From: Phaeoceros laevis
Taxonomy: Eukaryota > Anthocerotophyta > Anthocerotopsida > Notothyladales
DNA length: 35,854 nt
Direction of reading: 5' to 3'
NCBI GenBank assembly: GCA_049999765.1
Contig: JBNGIQ010007935.1
Span: 22,161-58,014 of the forward strand
The translations under genes and the position numbers were made by a program. Shown in pieces: positions 10,332 to 22,600 of the stretch (position 1 is its first letter; the number at the start of each line of letters is the position of its first letter). The notes under the pieces are model-generated. The model saw nothing but the letters and a program-made list of their open reading frames with translations, ran no database searches and had not been told where the DNA came from.

Positions 10332-12273
10332 AACATCTTTCCGCTCTTGCGCATGGCATTTGCAATCTCACGGGTGAGTGGAACATATCCTAGCCAGGCA
10401 TGGTGTGGAAGGACATTCAACCACAACCACACAATCATGGACCTATAAATTGGCTAGGGCAGTGTCTCAGAAAAGTCTGAGTTTTCTCCGATTGTGATTC
10501 ATTGGGGAGGGTCACAGCTGATGTTGCATGCCGTCGGGAGAAGGAACCATGAGAAGGAACATGGGCAGCGAATGCGAAGTTGACCTTGGCTAGGTTGGTT
10601 TTTCTAGTGACTACTTGGAAGCAGGTTCTCGGAAGTGATCACATGTGGGCTTCACAGTCTGAAGCCTACGTAATGCGAACGAAGTGTGCAGAATGCACAG
10701 CATAAACTACATGGGAAACCGTGTATGACCGACCTTTTCTGTAATGTCCTGGAAAGGAGCCCATTGCTCGAAGCAGAAGGCACCCGTCTCGAACCTTTTG
10801 TCTCCTGTCCGCTGCGTAGTTACCTGTCGCACAAGCACAGCCAGAACAGACCATCTCTCGTCTAGCAGTTGCTTCGCATGCGCACATTCCAAGCAGAAGG
10901 GACTACTGCCTCCAGGGGCCGGTACACTGCGCCTCCTTTGCACGCCCCAATCCCAGCCCTGCTACTTACAGATTGAGCAACCGCTGCGCACAGATCTCTG
11001 GGTGGGCACGTCGCAAAGGCAGGCTGTTGGTGTGCGCTTGTCGTGTTGCGAGGTCCTCTACCGGACAACCAACGTGGTGAACTTGAAGGTGATGTCTTGC
11101 TAGACGAGTCTATGCATGCTGAATGTGAATTGCATTGCTGTTGACGAGTAACTTATATGTCATTTGATGAGTGGAGGAAGGCAATGCTCTCGCTCATCAC
11201 GTGCCTACTGCCCGCATGAAACAAATGTGCATTGTTCTTTGCTCGATAGATTGCTTAGAACGCTAATAAAAAGGATGTTCCTCTATGGAAGGCGGAGTTC
11301 GTCGCTTCGAGTGTTCCACCCAGGATGCTTCTTTCTGCTGAAATGTGTCAGTTGTCAGCCGCGAGTCGCCAGACTGGCGCTCCGAAGGTCTTTGTCGTCT
11401 CTGGCTGAGCTGGCTTCAATCTGTAACGCCACCATGGCAGAAGGTCCGAGGTTGGGCGAGGTCAGATAAATCGGTTAGTTATTTATTAGTACGCTGCAAA
11501 GTGGTAATTATGGAAGCCCGTATTCGATCTTCCTTCTTGATTCCGAATTTCCGAGCATTTGAAAGTGCATTGAATCTTGAAGCTGAATCCACCCGACCAC
11601 CATGCCCAATCTCGTGGTCGTCACTTGGTGCCGTGTGGCATCATAAAGAAGCACAACAACTCTATCCCAACAAATGACACCAAGATATGAAAAACCATGA
11701 CAAAATCATGCTGGTGAGTAGGAGAAGGCTCCGTTCCCAAAATCAAGAGACGAGCATTATTAAAAGACGAAATGTCTATTTTTCTTGGGTGTTGACTTCC
11801 ACGAATAATCCAGTCATTCTGGCTGGCAAAGGAGCTTTTTAATTAGACAGCGTCACCTTCGATGGTCATTCGTTCTTGGTAAGTCGGCGTGTTTGCAAGA
11901 AAAGCGAATGCCACCAAATGCAGCGGCTTAGAGATTGCACAGTTGAGTGCAAAATTAGGAAAATGGGGACTGACATCGGAAAGATCTACATACAGTATGG
12001 TTTCCTTCCTTCCTTCCTGTCCTCCCTCCCTCCGAGCACTGAGCAGCTGCATTCAATGTCCCGCCTTTGGCCCTGTGCGATCAATCAAGCACCTTTGCGG
12101 AACTCGAGCCGCCTTCATTGCCAATGCCCTAAAAGCAGGCAGCCAGGAAATCCACGAAATCGACGAAATCGACCCAGACGTGCAGAGGCAGCGGACATAA
12201 GCCATGTGTGCTGGGCATGGCAGATCCATCATATGGTACGGAGCGGATATGAGGCGCGGTCAGTTGGGCCGGG

Positions 12274-12304
12274 CGGGCCGGGTCGGCCGCCCCGACCCGG
12301 CCCG
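12274..12304. repeat. GC-rich perfect hairpin
   Basis: Arms 12274-12286 (cgggccgggtcgg) and 12292-12304 (ccgacccggcccg) are perfect 13-bp inverted repeats with a 5-nt loop. They lie in the GC-rich patch upstream of the RCC1-FYVE gene. Function unknown. Confidence 0.75.
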
Positions 12305-12714
12305 GCCGTAGACCGGCTGGCCACCCGGTGGACCAGGAGGTGGCCGGGGAAGGAGACGTTTTCCTTACGGATTGACTTGGGAAACCGTACGCAAATCCGA
12401 GAGCACGGACCGGGTGCCCGTTAGGGTAAGAGCGGGTCCGGTCGGCTGAGCGGGGCGGGACCGGCTCTGGGAGAGCGCTGGTCCCGTTGCCGCGCGTGGA
12501 GGGCGCATGGGTTGCCTTTTCTGGGGAAAGCTACAAGGCGGGGGCACAGCGCTCCCACACCACATCATTCGTCGCACAAGAGAGACTTTCATGGACCAAC
12601 TACAACGGAGGCGCTGGGAGGGGGAGGTCGAGCGGGGCCCGGTTCGCCATTCTCTCTCATCGCATCACTGTCACTCTCCCTCCCTCCCTGGCTCCCTTCC
12701 CTCGCCTGCTCCTC

Positions 12715-12838
12715 GGGGCTGCTGCTCATGCTGTTGCTGCTGGGCTTGCATGGCTGGATCCCGGGCTGTTGTTGTTCCTGCTGCTGCTGCACCCGCACCT
12801 GCTGCAACTGCTGCCTGTGGCTCGCCTCGGCGCGCCCC
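12715..12838. repeat. CTG/CAG-rich low-complexity tract abutting a gap
   Basis: Impure CTG (CAG on the other strand) triplets run up to the run of Ns. Open frames exist in all readings here, as expected of triplet-biased DNA. It could be 5' leader of the downstream gene. The repetitive content probably caused the gap. Confidence 0.6.
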
Positions 12839-12938
12839 NNNNNNNNNNNNNNNNNNNNNNNNNNNNNNNNNNNNNNNNNNNNNNNNNNNNNNNNNNNNNN
12901 NNNNNNNNNNNNNNNNNNNNNNNNNNNNNNNNNNNNNN
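12839..12938. other. Assembly gap of exactly 100 N
   Basis: The run of Ns is 100 long, the usual placeholder for a gap of unknown size. Translations across it are meaningless, and the true distance between 12838 and 12939 is unknown. Confidence 0.97.
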
Positions 12939-13239
12939 GATCTGCGCTGCCGCCCGTGGGGTGCATGGAAATTGAGGTGCCGCTTGGTGATGCTGCGATT
13001 GCAGGAGCTGGTTGTAGCGGGGGCTGGAAGGAATTGGCAGCAGGAGCAGGAGCGGGAGTCCCGCATGGGAAGAATGTGCAGATCATGAGGTGCAGGAGTT
13101 TAGGAGGTTGCCCTATTTGTGGTGAGCTCCTCGCCGCTTGCCACTCCAAGCACTTTCGGGACAGGGTAGATGATGGACCTAGCTGTCTCAGATTCGGACT
13201 TTGTGAGATCCAAGCACCGTAGTAGGAGCTAAGAATTTG

Positions 13240-16200
13240 ATGCCATTCACCAGGCCCGTGCGGCGAATGGCAGAGTCCGCTCGAAATGGACCTGCTGAGC
13301 GTGACATTGAACAGGTACAGGCTGGATCACATTCCAGATATTTCCACCTTCTTGGGCGTGAAGTATAGATATTGTGCGGTTCGCATGCATCTCATTTATG
13401 CAAGGCGATGATTTTACTTGCCTGTGCCCTCAGTTCAGATGTACCGAGGGACCGTAGTACTAGGGGTGCTTGTGGAATGCTGTGAAGCCTGTGGGAGAGG
13501 TTATGAGCTGCATCTACAGGAAAGAAGATTCGGTGTGACTGCTTAGTACATACCTTTCTTTGGACGTTTGCTGCATTTTTGTGTGGAGAGGAATTGACAT
13601 GCCAGGCTGGTCTCTATGCCTTCAATCAGTAACTGGATTCAGCAGCATGTGAAAGCAGTGGCTGGTGATTTGCCTATCCTACCGATCTTGTCGAGTGACT
13701 TACTTTGGATGGGTGTCAGGCAATCACTGCTTTAAAAAAGGGTGCCCAGCTACTGAAGTACGGACGCAGGGGGAAGCCTAAGTTCTGTCCGTTCAGGCTG
13801 TCAAATGTGAGTATCATGTAGATTCTGTGCACGTGTATCTTGTGCAATAGTTTCTGCGGCATTAAGGAACTTAGAAGCGTGGCTACTTGTCTTCAGGATG
13901 AGACATCTTTGATTTGGTACTCCGGAAGTGAAGAGAAGGTCCTGAAGTTGAACTCTGTTACAAAAATCGTACCAGGCCAGCGGACTGTAAGCTGCTTTGC
14001 TACTTACTGGAACTGCTTGCCTTTGCTTTGCCTGAATGATGCTCCTTATTGGCTCACTACTATCTTTGCGTGCTATACGGCATTGAGTGTTTGCAAATGT
14101 TCTGTACTCTACCCCCTGAGCCGAACTGTACCTTTTCATGGCAGCAAATATTCCAGCGCCATCCAAGACCTGAAAAGGAGTACCAGTCTTTCTCTTTGAT
14201 CTACCAAAATGAGGAGCGCTCTCTTGATGTGGTATGTGTTGGAACTCTCATTAGAGTGCAGTTGGTATGAGGGCCGTCTGCAAAGCAGAGAGACTAAGTT
14301 GAACACTAGGGATCAGCTTTGATTTGGTTTTCACTCAAGGGAAGAGTGATTCTTTTAAGTCTTGATACTTGTCGTCCTTGTATTCCCTTGTATGGAAATT
14401 TTTGCGCTTGGACATGCTGTACTTATTCTACATTGCCCAACAGATTTGTAAGGATAAAGATGAGGCGGAGGTATGGTTTGTTGGACTTAAGGCTCTGGTT
14501 GCTGGATCGCAATCACGCAAGAAGGTTGACTCCAGAAGCGAAGGTGTGCTAAGTTTTGGTTCACAGAGTCCTGTGAACCGCACAAGAAGAAGTTCTCCAC
14601 TCGGATCTCCTTTTGGCAGTACTGACAGCCTGCACCAGGTTTGCAGCTTCATACTATTTTCAACTCTTCAAGTTTAATACTTCTATGAATGTTTTAACTT
14701 GAGGTGTGTGATGAGAGGTTTCACGAGCATATGATGTTCATGTTGTTTTTATTCAAGGTCTAGATTGTCCTGTCATTGAAAGAGAGGAATTGGCGTCTTT
14801 CAGGATCCTGGTGAACCATTTAAGTCCATTAGCCCATTTGAGAGCCCACCTCGAGGAGTTGTTGGGCCAGAGAAAGGGCTTTCAAATACAGTGAGTTTGG
14901 CTGCTGATGCAAAAGCCTTATTGGACGCCGCCTCTGCTGGAGGATCGCATCATTCCACAGGGTCTGATGTTGGTTCAGACAGTGTGAGCCACCAAATGCG
15001 AGGAGTTTCCATGGAGGCATTTAGAATGAGTATGTCCAGTCAAGTGAGCTCATCAAGTCAGGGCTCTGGTCAAGATGAGAACGATGCACTTGGTGATGTC
15101 TTCATGTGGGGAGAAGGGATCGGTGATGGGTTCCTGGGTGGAGGCCCCCACCGAACTGTCCCTGGTGGTGTCAATGGTGTGAAAATGGATGCTCTTGTAC
15201 CGAAGCCGTTGGACTCGGCAGTAGTACTTGATGTGCAGCACATAGCATGCGGGGGTAGACATTCTGCTTTGGTGTCCAAACAAGGGGAAGTGTTTTGCTG
15301 GGGAGAAGAGTCAGGCGGTCGACTTGGCCATGGCGTTGACAAGGATGTTGCACAACCACAACTTGTGGATGCTTTATCTTCAACAAATGTTGAATTTGTT
15401 TCCTGCGGCGAGTATCATACGTGTGCTGTTACTCTTTCTGGGGAGCTGTATACATGGGGTGATGGTACGCACAATTTTGGTCTTTTGGGACATGGAAATG
15501 CAGCATGCCACTGGCTGCCTAAGATGGTTCAAGGTCCTCTCGGGGGCATAAGGGTAGCCTCCATTGCATGTGGCCCATGGCATACAGCGCTAGTCACATC
15601 TGCTGGTCAGCTGTTCACTTTCGGAGATGGAACTTTTGGCGTTTTGGGGCATGGAGATACAGAGAGTGCATGGTCTCCAAGAGAAGTAGAATCTTTGAAA
15701 GGCTTGAAAACTGTAAGGGCTGCATGTGGGGTGTGGCATAGTGCTGCCGTCGTGGAGGTAATGGTTAGCACTACTGGTAGCAGTAGTGCGTCTGGGAAGC
15801 TTTTCACTTGGGGAGATGGTGACAAGGGTCGACTTGGCCATGGCGACAAGGAGCGAAGGCTTGTTCCAACATGTGTAGCAGCTGTTGTAGAATACAACTT
15901 TCGGCAGGTTGCGTGTGGGGCCAGTCTTACAGTGGCCCTCACCACGTTAGGGCAGGTGTTTACCATGGGAGGAACTGCCTATGGACAGCTGGGGGATCCC
16001 CAGGCTGATGGCAAGCTTCCTGGTCTTGTTGGAGGCAGGCTCTGGGAAACATTTGTTGAGGAAGTTGCTTGTGGATCCCACCATGTGGCAGTCTTGACCC
16101 AGAGGACTGAGGTTTACACCTGGGGGAAGGGGGCAAACGGCAGGCTTGGCCATGGGGATGTGGAAGACAAGAATGTACCTACACTAGTGGAGGCATTGAA

Positions 16201-18286
16201 AGATAAACAGGTGAAAACAATAGCCTGTGGATCCAGTTTTACTGCTGTCATCTGTCTGCACAAGTGGCTATCAAGTGCAGACCAGTCAATATGTACTGGT
16301 TGCAAACAATCTTTTGGATTCACAAGGAAGCGACACAATTGCTACAACTGCGGCCTAGGATACTGTCATGCCTGTAGTGCAAAGAAGGCACTTAAAGCTT
16401 CACTGGCGCCAAATCCAAGCAGGCCGTACCGTGTTTGTGATGCATGCTATTTGAAGCTCAAAAAGATTGCTGAAGCAGGATCACAAACTCTTGCAGCCAA
16501 AAAGATTGGTGTAATGCGACGACCGGATGGAAAAGACAAATCAGAAAAGATTGATCCAAAGGTCCCAAAACCTGTACCTTCACCTAAACCTCCAGGAGCA
16601 GAACACTTCAAACAGTTTGAAGGAAAAAGTGGGATGAAGCGAAGTAAGAAACCTGATTCAACTCGACGTGTATCTCCAGTTCCCGTTGGGTTACTTCATT
16701 GGGCTTCTGTGACGCCCCCAACTTCCTTCAATCCAGGCTATATACCCCCCCCACCACCGCTGCCAGTGCTGCCATCAGTACCCTCTTCCAGGATTCCCTC
16801 CAGATCCCATTCTCCACTGTCCAGGAGACCTAGTCCACCTCGTGCAACTACTCCTACCCCAACAGGAGCTGGCCTAACTACTACAAAAACAGTGGTGGAC
16901 GAGCTGAGGAGAACGAATGACTCCTTGACAGAGGAAGTTACAAAGCTGCAAAAGCAGGTGCAATGGCTGTGCCACCTCGTACATTTCTTGAATGCGGCCT
17001 TCGAAGCAACGGTTTGGATTTTTAATGCCAGGATATGCATGTGCCTTTTTTTTTGTGTCGTCACTTGCTTGTGCTGATTACTACTTGAGTGTTGTGTAAG
17101 ACATATTGATGTCAATAACCTAAGCTCTCTATGTTTCAGGTTGAGCTTCTTACAGGCAAATGCCATAGTCAAGAAGCTGACTTGCAACGTGCAAATCAGA
17201 AAATTCAGGAAGCAATGGGGTTAGCTGCGGAAGAGGCTGCTAAGTCCAGGGCTGCGAAGGAAGTGATAAAGTCGCTTACTGCCCAGGTAATATATGCTCG
17301 TACCTTGTACTGGATTTGAATCCTCTTTAGTATCAAACAATGGTTGCACGAATTCTGGCTACTTTTTGACAGCTTGTGGCTGAGGAGACTCAACTTACCC
17401 TGCTCTGTGATTTCTTCAGTTGAAGGACATGGCTGAAAGACTCCCAGGTGTGGTCGCACAGCAGCAAGGGAGGCAACTTCTACTGGCGAGTCGATATGAT
17501 CCACCAAATGGCATGCACTTACCAGCTGCCCTGGATGCTCTGGTTGCTGGAGACCATGAGGGGTCGTATGGGAACTCAAGGAAGTATGTGCCAGCGGCAG
17601 CCACAGTGTCAAGAGATGTAGATATTAATGGTGTGAGTAGCCCTCGGTCAATTGGTGAGGGAGCAATTGTTGTACAAAGCAGGTCTGTGTTTTCTCGGAC
17701 AAGGTCAGCTGAACTAGACTCAAATGGGTCTGATGGCGGCTCAAGAATGGATGAAGCTAGGCATAGTAGTGCAGGTGCTTCTGATAATGGCCATGATCAA
17801 GGGACAGAGTGGGTGGAGCAAGTTGAGCCTGGAGTGTACATCACATTAACTGCTCTTCCTGGTGGCGGCAAGGATTTGAAACGTGTCAGATTCAGGTATG
17901 AGTTGTCCATCGGGTGCTAAGAAACAGCTGTAGCATTTTGTTTCTCATTGCGCTGTGTGCAAGCTGCTCAATCGTTCTTTGTCATGAATTTTCAACCAAC
18001 CATTGTGATAGTGAGAGTTGTTTTTGGGGCTACCTGGAGGCACATAAGTCTAACAGAGTTGCAGTGGGGAAGCAGTGGGTGTCTATGCTGATGGAGGCCT
18101 TGTGGATTGTGCAGCCGAAAGAGGTTCAGTGAAAGACAGGCTGAACAATGGTGGCAAGACAATAGATTGAGAGTTCATGAGCAGTACAACGTACGAGGAG
18201 TGGAACGGCAAATGGCTGGCGCAATTACCTCGAGGTCAGGCGACGACGAAAGACATTCCTCTTCACCTTCTCTAGCTGCTTCCTAA
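13240..18286 (+). CDS. PRAF-type protein: PH, seven RCC1 repeats, FYVE, coiled coil, BRX
   Basis: PRAF-family proteins bind phosphoinositides and are linked to small-GTPase regulation and membrane traffic. Exons are 13240-13314, 13720-13806, 13897-13986, 14145-14231, 14444-14638, 14804-16957, 17140-17286, 17420-17895 and 18115-18286; they sum to 3483 nt, an exact 1160 codons plus stop. The start is [13 protein letters not shown]; the inner ATG at 13267 is also possible. The PH domain occupies residues about 25-150 ([22 protein letters not shown]). Seven RCC1 blades lie at about 273-655, repeating ..TWGDG..GRLGHG. The FYVE finger is at about 665-730 ([21 protein letters not shown] through CDAC), with the plant RKRHNC in place of RRHHC. 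A Pro-rich linker follows, then a coiled coil (about 885-955) ending [16 protein letters not shown]. The BRX domain is at about 1075-1130 ([32 protein letters not shown]). The architecture is complete and nothing looks broken. Confidence 0.96.
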
Positions 18287-19698
18287 CCTTGATTCTGCAA
18301 GCTGGTAAAGCTTACTCTCGATTGCACCAGTGTAATTGCGGCCAGCTGAGGTGTTCTAGTGTTTAGTAATTAGTTTTGAGACCTTGGTCCATTGGACGAT
18401 GTGGTAACACATTGTTACACAGTCTCATGCCAGCACGTAGTGTTATGCATGTCATGTGCATGTCTGTGGAGTACTCTTGCTAGGAGACCTCTACAGTTTG
18501 TGAATACAGAGACTCTCGAGAATAGCCACCTTATGCATTCTTTCGCAAAGAAGGATAGTGCCAGTGACAATGGTCCTCCTCACAGCTTGTATGGTTTCAG
18601 GATGCTGTCACTAGTACTTGTAGCTCGGGCAGGTGTAGGACTCTATTCGACGCTGGTGGCTTCATTGTCATTGTCTGACGGCTTTTGTTCTCTGATCTTT
18701 CTCAAAATTCACCACACTTGTCTTTATGGAAGTGAGGTTATAAAATCTTGACAATAGGAATGAGCTACCGAGAAAAATTCCTCACAGAGAAGCAAGCCCC
18801 ATGCCTGGGCCATCTGCAAGTTTGTGTTGCTGTGATTTGAACATTGATTATATGAAAGGGAGTGTGTCATGCTAATAGACTACACCTCCCCTTCTCTGCT
18901 GCAATACTGGGCCTCTGACCTCGCAGCTCTTGTCCATTCGTTCTTGAACAAGAATTTGTGTCCGGGGTGAGAATGGACTCAATGGGGTACGTTCTCCAAT
19001 GCTTCATGCCAATTTTCTCGAAATTCTTGAATAACTGCATCAGTTCGCCTGTCGGATGGACACACAATGCCATGACCAACTCGTCCGCATCCGGCATAAA
19101 GCAACAAGCACCCAACGTGAGAGTTACAGTGTTACAGTGTTACCATGTCGAGTAGCAGCAAGCATCATTTCGATTTGCTTGTGGATTCAGTGCAGGGCCG
19201 CACATGTAGAAGATTCTTGCCTGACTTGAGTCAATTTGAGTTGATTCGCAGTATGCAAACAGGCTGGTCAGGGTCTTGTGGCCCCATTTGCTGACACCCT
19301 GTTGCTTCTTCCTTGCTTCCACAAAACGTCGAACAACATGTTTCTCTGCATCGTCGTGACGTCAGATTTGCACATGTTTCCACTGTGTCACCTTTTCCTG
19401 CTCTTTCCAAACGCCCAAACACTTACCTCCTCCACTGAAGTGTTGAGAATATATGCTGAAGGATTGAGTCGTGGGACGACGCTTTTGCCCTGCAGAGATT
19501 GTTTAGTCACAACAGTGGCCAGACCGGGGAGCGCTTCAGATTCATCACGATTGTCATCTTGTGCAATTAAAACTGTGTCAACTAGGGTTTAAGGACATTT
19601 CAACAGCTAAGCACCTGGATTGGCCGGAAGAGGCCATTCAGATAGATACCCTTTTCTGCACAGAGTACGGCAAAAACTCTTAGAATCAGAATGTGGCC
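18287..19698. other. Intergenic region between convergent genes
   Basis: This holds the 3' ends of the RCC1-FYVE gene (+) and of the IQ-like gene (-). A minus-strand stretch at 19115-18867 is open in two frames, but neither gives a recognisable product and one contains a stop. I see no supported gene. Confidence 0.55.
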
Positions 19699-22600
19699 TT
19701 ACAAATCTCTGGCTGAGTAATCAAACACGCCGAAGTCCAGAACACACCATTTTTCAGGGACATCACCCCTTTGAACATGTTCTCTAGTTCCACGGAGGCC
19801 ACCCAGCCCTGCATAAGATGGATCTGGCATCCTCAGTTATTTACACCTAAGCAATCAGATATATATTTCTTGCTCATTATGTGGTGATGGTCTCATGGTC
19901 AATCCAGCAGACATACAGTTTAGTCTTGAAATACCTGCTTGGAGGTTGCTTCTGAAACTGGCTTGGCCATCTCTTCAGAAGAGTTTTGATGACCAATGTT
20001 TTCCTTTTTTGCTTGAGGAGCATCTCCCGAGCTCCCATACCTGTTAGAGTGCTGCCGACTGCTGGTTACCTTGTTCTCAACCTGAAATTCCACCAAAAAA
20101 CCACATGCCCATATTACTGATGGCGGAAGCTAAGCCGCAATAGAAAATGGAATGCATGAGGTGGTAACTACTTCACACCTTTTGCTTTGAGCCCCCATCA
20201 ACTTTGGTTGGTGCAGGAGGCTCTGATGCGGTTTTAGTCTGCATTTTACCACCCGTACGCAAACTATCACTAGGCCGATTTGTCAAGTTATTGCTAACTT
20301 TTCTGCTCGATTCTCCACTCTCGATAGAGGCACGGTGTTCTCGCTCAAGTTTTCGTGCTTCGTTCCACTGGCGAACCTCAGCAAATTCTGACAAATCAGC
20401 ATCCCCTGCTGCAGCTTTGCTGCTGCTGGCAGAAGCTTCAAAGCTGGATCCTTTTCGCTCATAATTAAACAAGCGGCTTTTGACCTTGCTGTAGTTTTTC
20501 TGAGCAGTACAGAGACAGATCACAACCAGATGCTGCCATAGTTATATGGAACAAGGAAGAATGCATGATGTAGACTGATTACCGTGGTATCACTTACCGT
20601 CACCTTTCGTGAAGTACTAGACACATTCACCCCTTTGGACTTGTTTTGAGTCATCTTCGTTCTGAGTTCTGGCTCGAGCCTTGACCGAACCATTGGCTTC
20701 ACCTGCGAAGCAAGTATCTTGTACTGAATTCTGTATACCCGTTGCCAGGAAATCAGCAGTGCAATCACAAATCTTGGCAAACCTTGGACCAGTCAAGCTT
20801 TTGAGGGGCCATCATGACGGATTTCCGCTTCAAATACGGACGCTTGGGTCTATTTGGGTCCTCCACATACTCCGTCTCGTAGAATTGCTCCTCGGATCCA
20901 GCAGAGTCATTCAACTGCAAATGAATCTGTGCTGAAACGATGTTCTGTGGTTATTTCAACCTGTCGTGGACCAGCATTTTGGCATTCATGGACGACTTGC
21001 AATTCTACAGTGTAAGCTTATACCTCATGCATCGTTATCTCGGTTTGGCTGAACCTTTGCAGTTCTTCATCTGCTCTTGTATTTGTAGGTGGAGCACCGC
21101 GATTGTTGTGCTGGTAAATTTGAGAATAAGCCAACTCGACAAATTTTCTCCTTACCGGACGAGGGGTATCATCTATGCTGCTTTGTTCAAGAATGCGTTG
21201 GCTGATTTGTGACTTTTTTGATGGAGCAAACAGAGTGGCCTTGTCATTCCCGCCTGGCAGTTGGTCGTTCACAGCATTTAGGGTATCTGCAAGAGAACTT
21301 GACGTTGACTTCAGGAGACCCTTGTCGCCAGATCTTTGTCCTGCCCCGGCTGGAGCGGATTGACCTGGCCTTGTCGTGACGATAACCAAGGGAGATGCCG
21401 GACTCCTCCGTAGCACAAAACGAGCATCTCTCTCTGGGCCTGGTAATGTGTGGGACAGCATTAGAAGTGCTGCTTACTGGAAATATTTGTTTGTCTACAG
21501 GTTCAACTACAGAAAGACGAAAACTTTGGAACTTTGAACCTTGAATGGGGAATGCTTCCATCAAGGCATAAGCAACAACAGGCGCAGATATAGTCACGCC
21601 AGACATATATGTATGCTAGAACGGAATGAGCATACCAACCAGTCAATGCAGTGCGCAGCTGCAGCATCTTCTGTTGCAGCTGATTATAAAGCTGCGGCAC
21701 GAAATTTGGGGGAGTCTCCCGTGAAGTGTCCAAGGACATTTCCACCAGCAAGGCCCTTATCTCCTGAACAGCGCTTCACATGTTAGCCCTCAAAGTTGCA
21801 AGGAAGAGATGAAAGCTTTGATACCTACGCAGGTTCATGATGTTTGACGAAGGTCAACATTGGCTTGGGTCAGCTTGCTGAAAGGGGAGCAACACCTTTA
21901 TCTCCATTATCATTGCTTGCAGTCTCCTTGATTTCAAACGACCCCTCACACGAGCCCCCTCAGTCGCAGCTTGGACCCTCTCCACCAACTTCAGGAATCT
22001 ATCTGCACAAAGGCGCAGACTTGTAGCTACTAAGTTGCGAATTTATTTTGAAGAAACGGTCTATCAAGAAAATATGGGTTCCATTAGGCACGAATAGAGA
22101 CAGACCTAGAGGTTTCTGCTTCAGAAAGCATTGTCAGGCTCAAACTTGGAGAGGTCCATGTACTAGTTGATTACAATGTTACAGCTCTTGGCGACACAAT
22201 AATATCCTAGAGCAAGTGCACTATAGCCATCCCCAATTTTCCAGTTATTGCACTCACCATAGGTAGGAGCTATCACCCCTCGGCTGAGATGCCTTGATTT
22301 AACAAGGGTGTACAAACCCTGTCAGCAAATCCAGCATCAACAAGGTGCACTTCGGTGAAACAAGGCAGGTCCCCCATGACAGAGCACAACACATGGGATG
22401 CACTGTCTCTATAGCAGGGATACCTTCATGTTGTTTGGAAGCTTCCTAGATGAAGTTGGTATCTGTCTCTTCTGTCTGTTTAAGTTCCTCCACCAGCGCT
22501 GGATGGTAATTGCTGCCCTTTGCAGACAGTTGTACTTCCTCTGGACCCATTTCCTCCTGTGTGTCACCTGCCAAGGGTATGGGAGAAAGGTCAGAGGGAA

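Larger units (their letters stand above)
10332..12838. other. Long intergenic stretch, no gene recognised
   Basis: Open frames of up to about 180 codons occur on both strands, but none shows a family motif or a convincing exon chain. There is a TTCC/CTCC-rich tract near 12001-12035 and a strongly GC-rich patch at 12260-12480. The right end is probably the promoter and 5' leader of the RCC1-FYVE gene. Confidence 0.55.

Noticed and set aside
10744-11103. Cys-rich plus-strand frame of 119 codons
   Set aside because: The cysteine spacing fits no zinc-binding family, and opposite-strand frames of similar length overlap it.
12507-13222. Open frames of about 190-240 codons running across the Ns
   Set aside because: They are open only because N codons contain no stop and the flanks are CTG-rich. 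No homology is visible.
18867-19115. Minus-strand frame with LVMALCVHPTGELMQLFKNF
   Set aside because: It looks protein-like, but an overlapping frame is equally suggestive and contains a stop. No family is recognised and no exon chain supports it.
22285-22375. Minus-strand frame MGDLPCFTEVHLVDAGFADR in the intron of the IQ-like gene
   Set aside because: It is about 30 codons long, with frames broken on both sides. The VHLVDAG likeness to lipase cores is too short to count.
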